The position numbers and the translations under genes are program-made. Below are positions 16,831 to 25,134 of a stretch of DNA of 64,000 nt, in pieces. The notes under the pieces are model-generated. The model was given only the letters and a program-made list of their open reading frames with translations. It was not told the origin of the DNA and searched no databases. Origin of the DNA: Microtetraspora sp. NBRC 13810 (GTDB taxonomy: Bacteria; Actinomycetota; Actinomycetes; Streptosporangiales; Streptosporangiaceae); assembly GCF_030268685.1 (NCBI RefSeq), contig NZ_BSRQ01000024.1:62001-126000 (forward strand), given 5' to 3'. Position 1 is the first letter of the stretch. The number at the start of each line of letters is the position of its first letter.

Positions 16831-16886
16831 GGCCACCCGCCTCCGGCCACCCGCCTCCGGCCACCCGCCTCCGGCCACCCGCCTCC
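16831..16886 (+). repeat. Four exact 14-bp tandem repeats downstream of the muropeptide operon
   Basis: The unit GGCCACCCGCCTCC occurs four times without a mismatch, just after the serine hydrolase stop, and is followed by GGCCGGCCGG and a GC-rich self-complementary stretch. It is non-coding in the gene's frame. It could be a slippage product in a terminator region. From 16887 to the kinase start at 17071 I see only the leader of the next gene. Confidence 0.85.
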
Positions 16887-17070
16887 GGCCGGCCGGCGCC
16901 GACGGACGGCTCCGGCGGCGCCTCACCTCACGCGCCGCGGCCTGACGCCCATGTCAAGGTAATCTCCCGGCCTGTTCCAGGTCCGTTTATGGCTCGCTCA
17001 TTGCCCGGCCGGCTACCGGGCGATTACCGTCAAAGGAGATCTGACCTGGGCTTTTGTAACGAAAGGGCAG

Positions 17071-18627
17071 TTGATTGTGGGGGGCAGACGGGGGTCGCTT
17101 CTCCTTGGCACGCTTCAGGCGCGCACCACGATGGCCGTGACGGGTCTCGCTCTACTCCTCCTCACCGCCATCGGCGTCAGCATCGACGCCCTCATCATCG
17201 ACAGGGCGCAGGCCGCGGTCTACCGGCACTCGGAGCAGGTCGCCGCCAACTGGCTCGCCACCGTCCAGCCCGGCCTGCGGATACCGGGCCCGCCGGACGA
17301 CCCGCTCGTGGACCTCGTCCAGCTCGTCGACTCCCACGGCCGGGTGGTGGCGGCCAGCGCCGCGGCCCGGGGTAAGCCGCCGCTGTCGGAGACGAAACCG
17401 CCGCCGGGCGAGGCGATCCGGGACGTCACCGAGTGCGACCCGCGCGGCGAGTGCGTCATGCTCACCGCCCTGCGGATCTCCCCGCTGGTCTCCCGCGACC
17501 TCTGGCACGGCGAGCCGCACTTCATCTACGCCGGAGCGGCCCAGCGGCCCATCCTGTCCATGTACCGCCTGGAACTGCTCACCGCCGCCGGCGTCCTGCT
17601 GGGCGCGGGCATCGCCGGCTGGCTGAACTGGCGGGCGGCGAAGCGTTCCCTGCGTCCCGTGGCGGCGATCCGCGAGGCGATGGCCGAGATCACCGTGAGC
17701 GACCTGAGCCTGCGGGTGCCCCAGCCGCCCGGCCGCAGCGAGTACGCGATGCTCGCCTGCACCGCCAACCGGACCCTGGCCCGGCTGGAGGAGGCGGTGA
17801 AACAGCAGCGCCGCTTCGCCTCCACCGCCTCGCACGAGCTGAGAACCCCGCTCACCGCCCTGCGCGCCCGGCTGGAGGAGGCCGCCCTCTATCCCGACGA
17901 CGTCGATCCGCACGAGGTCATCCAGGACGGGCTGTCGATCACCGACCGCCTGGAGGCCATCGTGGACGACCTGCTCGTCCTGGCCCGCCTGCGGGCCGGC
18001 GCCTCCACCACGCACACCTCCATCGACCTCGGCGCACTGGTCTCGGAGGAGACGGCGGCCCGGTCCGGCGGCGTCCCCGTCCACGTGCGCGCCGCCCGCG
18101 ACGTGCACGTGCGGGGCAACCGGATCCAGCTCATCCGGGTCCTGGACAACCTGCTGGCCAACGCCCGGCGGCACACCGCCACCCGGGTCGAGGTCACCGT
18201 CGAGCGTGCCGGGGCGCACGCCGTCGTCACGGTAAGCGACGACGGCGACGGCATCGCCCCCGCGGACCGCGAACGCGTCTTCGAACGCTTCGTCCGCCTC
18301 GACGCCGCCCGCCGCCGCGAACCCGCCGGCAGCGGCCTCGGCCTGCCCATCTCCCGCGACATCGCGCACGCCCACTCCGGCACCCTCCGCGTGGAGGACT
18401 CCCCGCAAGGCGCCCGCTTCGTCCTGCGCCTCCCCCTGACCCTCCCCGACCTCACCCTCGACCCCGTCGTGTCCCCCGCCGACCGTCCGGAATCGACCGC
18501 CGAGCCCCGCCCCGCCGACCGTCCGGAACCGCCCCCCGGGCCCCGCCCCGCCGACCGTCCGGAATCGACCCCCGGGCCCCGCCCCGCCGACCGGCAGGAC
18601 TCCGGCCGCGGCGCCCGTACCCCCTGA
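17071..18627 (+). CDS. Sensor histidine kinase, orphan
   Basis: About 518 residues from TTG 17071 (a GTG two codons in is possible). Two membrane helices: residues about 14-38 (MAVTGLALLLLTAIGVSI) and about 168-190 (LELLTAAGVLLGAGIAGWL), enclosing an extracytoplasmic sensor loop with a pair of cysteines (ECDPRGECV). Then HAMP, HisKA with phospho-accepting His in STASHELRTPLTAL, and HATPase motifs DNLLANARRH, VSDDGDGIAP and GSGLGLPI. From about residue 470 a proline-rich tail carries three 12-residue repeats. No response regulator adjoins it, which is unusual for this type, so its partner must be elsewhere. Confidence 0.9.
   Translation: MIVGGRRGSLLLGTLQARTTMAVTGLALLLLTAIGVSIDALIIDRAQAAVYRHSEQVAANWLATVQPGLRIPGPPDDPLVDLVQLVDSHGRVVAASAAARGKPPLSETKPPPGEAIRDVTECDPRGECVMLTALRISPLVSRDLWHGEPHFIYAGAAQRPILSMYRLELLTAAGVLLGAGIAGWLNWRAAKRSLRPVAAIREAMAEITVSDLSLRVPQPPGRSEYAMLACTANRTLARLEEAVKQQRRFASTASHELRTPLTALRARLEEAALYPDDVDPHEVIQDGLSITDRLEAIVDDLLVLARLRAGASTTHTSIDLGALVSEETAARSGGVPVHVRAARDVHVRGNRIQLIRVLDNLLANARRHTATRVEVTVERAGAHAVVTVSDDGDGIAPADRERVFERFVRLDAARRREPAGSGLGLPISRDIAHAHSGTLRVEDSPQGARFVLRLPLTLPDLTLDPVVSPADRPESTAEPRPADRPEPPPGPRPADRPESTPGPRPADRQDSGRGARTP
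18481..18588 (+). repeat. 36-bp tandem repeats coding a DRPESTxxPRPA tail
   Basis: Three successive 36-base units (18481, 18517, 18553) encode DRPESTAEPRPA, DRPEPPPGPRPA and DRPESTPGPRPA, with a degenerate fourth unit after them. They form the extreme C-terminus of the histidine kinase, after the catalytic domain. Confidence 0.85.
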
Positions 18628-18710
18628 TCGGCAGGACGCGGAGCCCCGCATTCGGAACCTGGTTGTGGAGCGTTGGTTGTCGTGCCTGCGTGCTCAGGCG
18701 GCCGGCGTGA

Positions 18711-20345
18711 TCACGCGCGGCTCTTCATGTCGCGGTAGCGGCGGATGAGGGCGTTGGTGGAGGAGTCGTGCGCGAGGTCCGGGTCGGTGTCGCTCTCCAA
18801 CTGGGGGGCGATCCGGCCGGCGAGGACCTTGCCCAGCTCGACGCCCCACTGGTCGAAGGAGTCGACACCCCAGATCGTGCCCTGGGTGAACACGATGTGC
18901 TCGTACAGCGAGACCAGGACGCCGAGCAGGTGCGGGGTGAGGCGGTCGGCGAGCAGGACGTTGGTGGGGCGGTTGCCCTCCATGACCCGGTGCGGGACGA
19001 CCTCCGGGGCGGTGCCCTCGGCCTGCACCTCCTCCCGGGTCCTGCCGAAGGCGAGCGCCTGCGCCTGCGCGAAGACATTGGCCATCAGCAGGTCGTGGTG
19101 GTCGCGCAGCGGGTTGAGGCTGTGGCCGAATCCGATCAGGTCGACCGGGATCAGCCGGGTGCCCTGGTGGATGAGCTGGTAGAAGCTGTGCTGGCCGTTC
19201 GTGCCGGGCTCGCCCCAGTAGACCGGGCCGGTGTCGTAGTCGATCGGGTCGCCGTCCCGGGTGACGTGCTTGCCGTTCGACTCCATGGTGAGCTGCTGGA
19301 GGTAGGCGGGGAAGCGCTTCAGATACTGCTCGTACGGCATGACGCCGACGCTCTGCACGCCGAAGAAGTTGACGTACCACACCGTGAGCAGCCCCATGAT
19401 CACGGGCAGGTTCTCGGCGAGCGGCGCCGTGCGGAAGTGCTCGTCCATCTCGTGGAAGCCGGCCAGCATCTCGTGGAAGTGCTCGGGGCCGATCGCCAGC
19501 ATCGTGGACAGGCCGATCGCGGAGTCCATCGAGTAACGGCCGCCGACCCAGTCCCAGAAGCCGAACATGTTGGCGGTGTCGATACCGAAGTCCGCGACGC
19601 GCTCGGCGTTGGTGGACACCGCGACGAAGTGCCGCGCGACCGCCTCGTCCGTGCCGAGCTGGCCGATGACCCAGTCGCGCGCCGAGTGGGCGTTGGTCAG
19701 TGTCTCCAGGGTCCCGAAGGTCTTGGAGGAGATGATGAACAGCGTCTCGTCGGCGAACAGGTCGTGCGTCGCCTCGGCGAAGTCGGTGGAGTCCACGTTG
19801 GACACGAAGCGGAAGGTCAGGTCGCGCTTGGTGTAGTGGCGCAGCGCCTCGTACGCCATGACCGGGCCGAGGTCGGAACCGCCGATGCCGATGTTGACGA
19901 TGTTCCTGATCGGCTTGCCGGTGTGGCCCTTCCACTCGCCCGAACGCACCCGCCTGGCGAAGCCGGCCATCCGGTCGAGCACCTCGTGGACCTGTGCGAC
20001 GACGTCGACGCCGTCCACCACGAGCGAGCCGCTCTTCGGCATCCGCAGGGCGACGTGCAGCACCGACCTGCCTTCGGAGGTGTTGATCGGCTCACCCCGG
20101 AACATCATGTCCCTGCGCTGCTCAAGCTCGGACTCACCGGCCAGCTCGGTCAGCAGCCGCAACGTCTCGCCGGTGACGCGGTTCTTGGAGTAGTCGAGGT
20201 ACAACCCAGCCGCCTCGGCGGTCATGCGCTCGCCGCGCCCCGGATCCTCGGCGAACAGGTCGCGCAGATGGCGGCCGCCGATCTCGGCGTGATGCTGTTC
20301 GAGCGCCTTCCACGAGGCGCGGTCACGAAGCGGAATGGTCGGCAT
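18711..20345 (-). CDS. pgi: Glucose-6-phosphate isomerase
   Basis: 544 residues from ATG 20345, preceded by GGAGGAATT. Interconverts glucose-6-phosphate and fructose-6-phosphate in the cytoplasm. Signatures: [18 protein letters not shown], the SIS block [30 protein letters not shown], the PGI signature [10 protein letters not shown]-like region and YFHQL-type [19 protein letters not shown]. Catalytic Glu and His are in [12 protein letters not shown], and the C-terminal Lys region is VELGKVLA. Length is normal for bacterial Pgi (about 550). Full-length and single-copy in the window. Confidence 0.97.
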   Translation of the reverse strand: MPTIPLRDRASWKALEQHHAEIGGRHLRDLFAEDPGRGERMTAEAAGLYLDYSKNRVTGETLRLLTELAGESELEQRRDMMFRGEPINTSEGRSVLHVALRMPKSGSLVVDGVDVVAQVHEVLDRMAGFARRVRSGEWKGHTGKPIRNIVNIGIGGSDLGPVMAYEALRHYTKRDLTFRFVSNVDSTDFAEATHDLFADETLFIISSKTFGTLETLTNAHSARDWVIGQLGTDEAVARHFVAVSTNAERVADFGIDTANMFGFWDWVGGRYSMDSAIGLSTMLAIGPEHFHEMLAGFHEMDEHFRTAPLAENLPVIMGLLTVWYVNFFGVQSVGVMPYEQYLKRFPAYLQQLTMESNGKHVTRDGDPIDYDTGPVYWGEPGTNGQHSFYQLIHQGTRLIPVDLIGFGHSLNPLRDHHDLLMANVFAQAQALAFGRTREEVQAEGTAPEVVPHRVMEGNRPTNVLLADRLTPHLLGVLVSLYEHIVFTQGTIWGVDSFDQWGVELGKVLAGRIAPQLESDTDPDLAHDSSTNALIRRYRDMKSRA

Positions 20346-20487
20346 CGGTAATTCCTCCGTTAGCTGTCGGAAGGCCGCCAGGCGGGTCCTGCGAGGTGCA
20401 TTGTGTCCCTCCCCAGGAGAACGCACACATGCACCCCGCCGTCTTCCAACATCGCGTCCGCCGTACGGCTTCCGCCGCGCCGCGAGA

Positions 20488-21102
20488 TCAGCGGGGGTCG
20501 ACGATCCGGCCGTGCCGGTAGCCGTGCCGGACCAGGCCGAGCGAACCCGCCACCGCGGCGGCGCCGAGCCCCACCGCCACCCACCGTGACACCTCGAAGA
20601 GCACGGTCTCGCCGTCGAACAGGCTGTTGGGGAAGATGGCGACCGCCATCGCGCCGGCCAGGGCGCAGGCGGCCAGCACGCCGCACACCCTGCCCCCGGA
20701 AAGGGCGACCGCGGCCCGGAAGGACAGCATCACCGCCGGGACGCTCAGGGCGAGGAAGACGACCGTCGAGATGAGGTACGCCGGAGTGACGGGCACGCCG
20801 GGCCTATCGGCCGACAGGCCGTCGAGGAGCAGGGTGAGACCGACGTAGGTCAGCAGGCCGGTGATGAGCGTCCCCGTGAGCTTCTGCAGCCTCGACGGCT
20901 TGCCGGTCTTCACGTCGAGCTGCGCGGACACCTTCGCCGCGTACTCCTTCGGGCTGCCGAACGCCGCCACGGGATCCTCGCCCGTCTCCGCGACGTGCGC
21001 TTCGACCTCGGCGAGCACCTCGCCGACCCGCGCGCCGGAGATGTCCCGCAGTCGCAGCGCCACCCGGAGGTCGTCGCGGTACTTCCTGTCCAAGACGGTC
21101 AT
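20488..21102 (-). CDS. HAAS-domain membrane protein paired with PadR
   Basis: 204 residues from ATG 21102. N-terminal HAAS/DUF1700-like cytoplasmic domain ([37 protein letters not shown] and [15 protein letters not shown], about residues 8-65), then four hydrophobic segments ([51 protein letters not shown] and [17 protein letters not shown]). Proteins of this type are co-encoded with PadR regulators and are thought to signal membrane or antibiotic stress. Its start overlaps the padR stop (ATGA), so they are co-translated. Confidence 0.85.
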   Translation of the reverse strand: MTVLDRKYRDDLRVALRLRDISGARVGEVLAEVEAHVAETGEDPVAAFGSPKEYAAKVSAQLDVKTGKPSRLQKLTGTLITGLLTYVGLTLLLDGLSADRPGVPVTPAYLISTVVFLALSVPAVMLSFRAAVALSGGRVCGVLAACALAGAMAVAIFPNSLFDGETVLFEVSRWVAVGLGAAAVAGSLGLVRHGYRHGRIVDPR

Positions 21103-21446
21103 GCCTTCACTCCTCGCTCCACCACGGCGACCGCGGTCCGCGCGAACGCCGCCCATTCGGGTCCCTGCACCGCGAGCGCCTCCCGGCCCTCGTCGGTCAA
21201 GCTGAAGAACTTCCGCCCCGGTCCGCCCTCTCCCGCCCGCCACTCGGCGCGCAGCAGTCCGTCGGCGGTCAGCCGGTTGAGCAGCGGATAGAGCGTCCCC
21301 GCCTTCATGTCGGGCAACCCCGCCCGGTCCAGCCGCTGAAGCAGCGCGTATCCGTAGTCCTCGCCACTCTCGGCGAGCAGCGCGAGCACCGCGAGATCAA
21401 GCACTCCCCGCAGCCACTGCGTCCTCTTGGCCGTCATGTCTGCCAT
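21099..21446 (-). CDS. PadR family transcriptional regulator
   Basis: 115 residues from ATG 21446 (ATG 21437 also possible). Winged helix: LRGVLDLAVLALLAESGEDYGYALLQRLDRAGLPDMKAGTLYPLLNRLTADGLLRAEWRAGEGGPGRKFFSLTDEGREAL is a textbook PadR domain. Upstream, the minus strand reads CTACTACTATGCG, with TACTAT a plausible -10 element; the region is A/T-richer than its surroundings. Likely autoregulates the padR-HAAS operon. Confidence 0.93.
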   Translation of the reverse strand: MADMTAKRTQWLRGVLDLAVLALLAESGEDYGYALLQRLDRAGLPDMKAGTLYPLLNRLTADGLLRAEWRAGEGGPGRKFFSLTDEGREALAVQGPEWAAFARTAVAVVERGVKA

Positions 21447-21551
21447 GCCATGACGGTAACACCCACTAGTCGGTCTCGCATAGTAGTAGGCGCCATATAG
21501 TTCGCCACGTGCCGGAAGAGCCCTCACGTACCGCGCGGATGGAACCGTCGG

Positions 21552-22466
21552 CTACTTGCCGATGCGAGGGATGACGATGAACTCCTGGGTGTCAGTCAGT
21601 TTTCTGGCGGAACAGCCCGCCTGTGCGTGAAGCACCACTATGGGGGCGTCCATCGTCCCGCCCACGGCGACGCCTTCCAGAACTTTCCCGGCGCAGGGGT
21701 CCTGGCCACTCCTGGGCGTGACAATATGAACACTGATCGGAGTTTTCACATTCATGAGCTTCGGGGTAAGTGTCTGCAGCCACAGGAGGATCAGAACACT
21801 CGCCACGAACGGTATCCCCAACAGCTTCATGCGTCTCGTCAATCGGTGGTAGCGCTGCTGCGTTTCGAAAGAGGCTGCGGCGTCCACGACACACTGGACA
21901 CGTCTGTCCAGGTCCAGGGCGAGATTGGCCAGCGCTGTATTGTCGAGTGGGTCTCTGGGGTCATAGACATGTGTCCCTATACGTACCATTTCTGTTGTTT
22001 GTGGGAGTGTCGAGGCCTGATGGGCTATTGCGTGGTCTCTGCTGAGTTGCCAGATGGCATCCCGTGACATCCCCAACAGGTTGGTGCGGCGCTCGACCAC
22101 CAGGTGGGATACGAGCGCTGACCTGGGTGCTTCCAGGCGGTGATCGGGGAAGTTGCCGTTGTCCAGCCGGTCTAGTTCGGCGAGCTCACCGATACTCCGA
22201 CGTCGCACGGTCAGGACCGCGGCGGCGCTGTAGAGTGTCCACACGACACTTGCCAAGGCTGTCAGTATCGCCAGCAAGCCAACTGCGACGGCCCATTGCC
22301 CGACGTCGCCGAGATCCGCGAAGTTTCGCAACTGAACGCCGGCGACTAATGCGGCCGCCACCGAAGCGCTGGCCGCTACGAGCCACCGTGCGGCTATGCG
22401 CAGGTCGGAAGCGTGGGACACGTCATTCGCCGCCGGTGTGACCTGGTCGGTGACGGGGGCGGTCAT
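21552..22466 (-). CDS. Unrecognised membrane protein with three helices
   Basis: 304 residues from ATG 22466. I do not recognise a named family. Two helices lie near the N-terminus (about residues 22-45 and 56-84), then a cytoplasmic middle of about 130 residues rich in Arg/Asp, a third helix (LLGIPFVASVLILLWLQ, about residues 223-240), and an outside C-terminal tail of about 65 residues with two cysteines that could form a disulfide. Divergent from the Phd-like antitoxin gene; the 125 bases between them carry repeated operator-like sites. GC content is lower than in the flanking genes, as in the whole 21.5-24.8 kb patch. Possible roles include a stress sensor or an effector of a conflict system; neither is shown. 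Confidence 0.7.
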   Translation of the reverse strand: MTAPVTDQVTPAANDVSHASDLRIAARWLVAASASVAAALVAGVQLRNFADLGDVGQWAVAVGLLAILTALASVVWTLYSAAAVLTVRRRSIGELAELDRLDNGNFPDHRLEAPRSALVSHLVVERRTNLLGMSRDAIWQLSRDHAIAHQASTLPQTTEMVRIGTHVYDPRDPLDNTALANLALDLDRRVQCVVDAAASFETQQRYHRLTRRMKLLGIPFVASVLILLWLQTLTPKLMNVKTPISVHIVTPRSGQDPCAGKVLEGVAVGGTMDAPIVVLHAQAGCSARKLTDTQEFIVIPRIGK

Positions 22467-22515
22467 GGCCGGATCCTTGTTTGTTGGGGCATCGGCTCGC
22501 ATAGGAAGGGGGACA

Positions 22516-22544
22516 TGTAGTACAAATGTAGTACACACATTTGT
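22516..22544. promoter_or_regulatory. Operator-like repeats between the membrane protein and the Phd-like gene
   Basis: TGTAGTACA occurs twice (22516-22524 and 22527-22535), exactly 11 bases apart, one DNA turn. Overlapping it is a perfect inverted repeat, ACAAATG (22522-22528) and CATTTGT (22538-22544). The location between divergent starts suits cooperative binding by the Phd-like protein, since Phd antitoxins repress their own promoters. Confidence 0.6.
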
Positions 22545-22591
22545 GGGGATGGCCTGTGACCGCTGAGAAGTCTCAAGTAAGTCGAGGAGAC

Positions 22592-22873
22592 GTGCATATT
22601 TACAAGATGCGTGACCTCAATCAGAGGACGGCCGAAGTAATTCAGGAGATCAACGATTCCGGCCGGCCCGCGATCATCACTCGCCATGGCCAGTTCGTGG
22701 CCCTCATCTCTCCTTTACTCAACAAAGGGCTGGAAGGGGAGTTGATCGCCCGTTTCCTCGATCAGGAGGCCGCTGAGAGTGGGCGGGATGCCGCGTCGGC
22801 TGATACGGAGATCGAGGGGCAGGGCGAAACAACGGAGGACCTGGCAAGGCGCCTCGGTCTTGATTGGCCGTGA
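22592..22873 (+). CDS. Phd/YefM-type antitoxin
   Basis: 93 residues from GTG 22592 (GTG 22556 is an alternative giving 12 more). N-terminal Phd fold: HIYKMRDLNQRTAEVIQEINDSGRPAIITRHGQFVALISPL, a DNA-binding dimer that represses its operon. The C-terminal half (EGELIARFLDQEAAES and acidic DTEIEGQGETTEDLARRLGLDWP) would be the toxin-binding or flexible part. No recognisable PIN, Doc or RelE toxin follows in the same orientation; the next gene converges on it with no base between the stops. It may be a solitary antitoxin, or its partner may be an unrecognised neighbour. Confidence 0.8.
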   Translation: MHIYKMRDLNQRTAEVIQEINDSGRPAIITRHGQFVALISPLLNKGLEGELIARFLDQEAAESGRDAASADTEIEGQGETTEDLARRLGLDWP

Positions 22874-23386
22874 CTATGTGCTGAGCGACGTGAAGTCCGA
22901 GACATGGAGCACGCGCATGACGCGGAATGCCGCGTGTGTGTTCGCGTCGCGGTACTCCCGGTCGGTGGGCGTGCGATACAGCAGATAGTAGTCGGACGCC
23001 TCATCGTGGACGTCCGCGTCTCCTGAGGCCGAAGCAGCAGGTCGCCGCCACGCCAAAACGCCTTCGCGGCCGGGGACCCACCCCTCGTCAGCACATTCCT
23101 TGCGCGGAGGGAAGCAGAGCTCTTCTTCTGCTCTCTTGAAAAGCCTGCCTATGACGGCACGGTCTCCGATCTCTGTGATATCGGCAGATGCCATCCTGTC
23201 CCACAGGACCCTGGACACTTTCCCTCCCCGAGTGGCAAAACCTGTCCTGTATCTGTTCGGCGCCACGTGGGCGCGTCGCGTCTCCTGCCGCAGCGACCTC
23301 CTGAGTCTCCGACTGCTCGCATGCGACACACAGTTGCCGCATCCGCAGATTGACCACTCCGTTGGAATCCGGCGTGCAGCCGTCAC
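22874..23386 (-). CDS. Unknown protein convergent with the Phd-like antitoxin
   Basis: Up to 170 residues from GTG 23386; the true start may be further in, since the first 50 residues are Arg/Cys-rich and poorly convincing. The remainder (from about GGKVSRVLWDRM) reads like a real globular protein: ITEIGDRAVIGRLFKRAEEELCF, GREGVLAWRRPA, DYYLLYRTPTDREYRDANTHAAFRVMRVLHVSDF. No motif is recognised. Its stop is directly adjacent to the antitoxin stop on the other strand. It could be an atypical toxin partner, but orientation argues against the usual operon layout. Confidence 0.5.
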   Translation of the reverse strand: MTAARRIPTEWSICGCGNCVSHASSRRLRRSLRQETRRAHVAPNRYRTGFATRGGKVSRVLWDRMASADITEIGDRAVIGRLFKRAEEELCFPPRKECADEGWVPGREGVLAWRRPAASASGDADVHDEASDYYLLYRTPTDREYRDANTHAAFRVMRVLHVSDFTSLST

Positions 23387-23411
23387 ACTCCGTCAAGAGG
23401 GGGTGTGCAAC

Positions 23412-23426
23412 GTAGCAAACTGCTAC
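23412..23426. promoter_or_regulatory. 15-bp palindrome upstream of the XRE regulator
   Basis: GTAGCA-AAC-TGCTAC, a perfect 6-base inverted repeat with a 3-base spacer, flanked by TGCA on the left (23406-23409) and again on the right (23429-23432). A third half-site, TAGCA, follows at 23443. It lies between the divergent unknown gene and the XRE gene, so it could serve either. The rest of 23387-23625 shows nothing else. Confidence 0.5.
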
Positions 23427-23625
23427 CTTGCATGGCGTATCCTAGCAGAGCGCAACGAAACGCTGTGCAATGTGCCAAGCCGCAGCCTCTGTGGACATCT
23501 CCGCTGGTCCTCGAAGGCGAGGTCCCGAAGGGACCATCAGGTGCGTGGGGTACCGTGGGCGCCTCGCCACCTTGTGCGATGTCAGGTGGCACGCTCATGG
23601 GCGACTACTGAAGGTGAGGCGAAGT

Positions 23626-24492
23626 GTGGTGGATCAACACGGCCCGGTTGTCCAGGGGGCGCTTCTCCGGAGAAAACTTACGGAGCTCCGCCGGCAACGC
23701 CGTATGACCCAGGACGATGTCGCCCGCAGCCTGGAATGGCACACGTCAAAGCTGATCCGGATAGAGGGTGGACGCACCGGGATATCCAAGGTTGACCTGG
23801 ACGCGTTGGGGCGCCTTTACGAAGTGACCGATCCACCCGTCATGGAAGAACTCCACGTGCTCAATCAGGGGGCCCGCGCCAAGGGGTGGTGGAGTGATTT
23901 CAGGAAAGACGTCAGCGACGCTTACCTGACATATATCGGTTACGAGGCCGGTGCCTCTGTCATCAGACAGTTCCAGCCTTTGGCCGTGCCTGGACTGTTG
24001 CAGACCAAAGAATACGCCGAGACCCTTGCGCACGCTGAAACGGATCCAGTCACCCTGGGCCAGTTGGTCAGGCTGCGACTCATGCGTCAGCAGACCCTGA
24101 GGCGGCGACAGGTTCCGCCGTGTGAAACCTTTATTCTCGACGAGGCGGTCATCCGCCGACACGTTGGGATAAGCCGCGATCCCACTATCATGCCGACCCA
24201 GCTCCGCCACATGGTCAGTGTCGCCGAGGGGAGCGAGCGGATCAGTATCAGGGTCGTACCTTTCAAGGCCGGATCGCATGTCGGCATGCTTCGTGGTGCT
24301 TTCACCCTCCTGGAGTTCGACGGGGGGCTGGGTGAGGTGCTGCACCTGGAAAGCAGTGAACTCCACGAGACGGTCACCGGTGAGGATCCACGTATCGCCG
24401 ATGTGCGTGCCGACTTCGAGGCCATTCTGGAGGAGGCATTAAGTCCGTCCGAATCACTTTCGTTCATCAACGACGTTGCAAGAGATATGTGA
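23626..24492 (+). CDS. XRE-family regulator with DUF5753
   Basis: 288 residues from GTG 23626, with AAGGTGAG 8 bases upstream (GTG 23629 also possible). N-terminal helix-turn-helix: ALLRRKLTELRRQRRMTQDDVARSLEWHTSKLIRIEGGRTGISKVDLDALGRLY. Then the actinobacterial DUF5753 domain: FQPLAVPGLLQTKEYAETL, RLMRQQTL, FILDEAVIRRHVG, ISIRVVPFKAGSHVGMLRGAFTLLEF. Proteins of this type regulate adjacent DUF397 genes and often differentiation. Directly upstream is a GTAGCA palindrome. A DUF397 gene follows, the usual partner. Confidence 0.92.
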   Translation: MVDQHGPVVQGALLRRKLTELRRQRRMTQDDVARSLEWHTSKLIRIEGGRTGISKVDLDALGRLYEVTDPPVMEELHVLNQGARAKGWWSDFRKDVSDAYLTYIGYEAGASVIRQFQPLAVPGLLQTKEYAETLAHAETDPVTLGQLVRLRLMRQQTLRRRQVPPCETFILDEAVIRRHVGISRDPTIMPTQLRHMVSVAEGSERISIRVVPFKAGSHVGMLRGAFTLLEFDGGLGEVLHLESSELHETVTGEDPRIADVRADFEAILEEALSPSESLSFINDVARDM

Positions 24493-24610
24493 TGAAGCCC
24501 CGCCCTCTCGCGTCGGCGTGCCGGCTACACGGCTTGCTGCCAATTTGAGTGCCCTGTACGATCTTGACCTCCCGGGCTATTCTCGATACCGACACTGGGA
24601 GGACGGCTTG

Positions 24611-24820
24611 ATGACTCAGGGGCCTGGCGATCCGCCTGAGCTGATCTGGCGTAAGAGCTCCGCGAGCACGACGGGGGAGTGTGTGGAGGTTGCGTTCGGC
24701 CCTGAATCGGCTTATGTGCGTGACTCTAACTCGCCCGACGAGGCCGTTCTTGAGTTCAGTCGATCAGACTGGGTCGCCTTTGTCGTAGGCGTGCGAAGAG
24801 GGGAATTCGACTGGCCGTGA
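24611..24820 (+). CDS. DUF397 protein, partner of the XRE regulator
   Basis: 69 residues from ATG 24611. Family motif: ELIWRKSSASTTGECVEVAFGPESAYVRDSNSPDEAVLEFSRSDWVAFVVGVRRGEFD. DUF397 proteins (such as BldB/WhiJ-associated ones in Streptomyces) are small partners of DUF5753 XRE proteins, forming a pair resembling a toxin-antitoxin unit. An in-frame extension upstream to 24476 overlaps the XRE gene but has no family resemblance. Confidence 0.9.
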   Translation: MTQGPGDPPELIWRKSSASTTGECVEVAFGPESAYVRDSNSPDEAVLEFSRSDWVAFVVGVRRGEFDWP

Positions 24821-25134
24821 GTCATTCGATCTAACGCAGGGGTGCTATTGGCCCCGGGCATATGCGTGCGGAGACGCCCACAATGCCTGGCAGTTTGTCC
24901 CGTACAAACACACCCCGCGTAGTGTCGAATTCGCGACATGGTCGGCAGGTGTAGCCTCAAACTCCGGGGGCGCCGAGACCGACCACGCGTCGTCATTCGC
25001 TTCGACGATTTCGACTGCCTCGGCTCACCCGCGGGATCCGCCGCATGGTCGCGGACCGCGAATCGCCGCCATCGCGAGTATGCCACCCGGCTGTCGAGGG
25101 GCGGTGATCGGCCGGTGTGCGGAGTCGTCGCGGT
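24821..25134. other. Intergenic region with a small inverted repeat
   Basis: 314 bases between the convergent DUF397 and histidine kinase genes. The only structure I see is TGTCG (24923-24927) and CGACA (24934-24938), a 5-base hairpin with a 6-base loop. No gene or strong terminator is apparent. Confidence 0.4.

Noticed and set aside
18768-20351. A 527-residue plus-strand frame opposite pgi
   Set aside because: Pgi is unambiguous; the opposite frame is low in hydrophobic variety and lacks motifs.
23405-23611. A small plus-strand gene of 68 codons before the XRE gene
   Set aside because: Composition and overlap with the regulatory region make it unlikely; no ribosome site.
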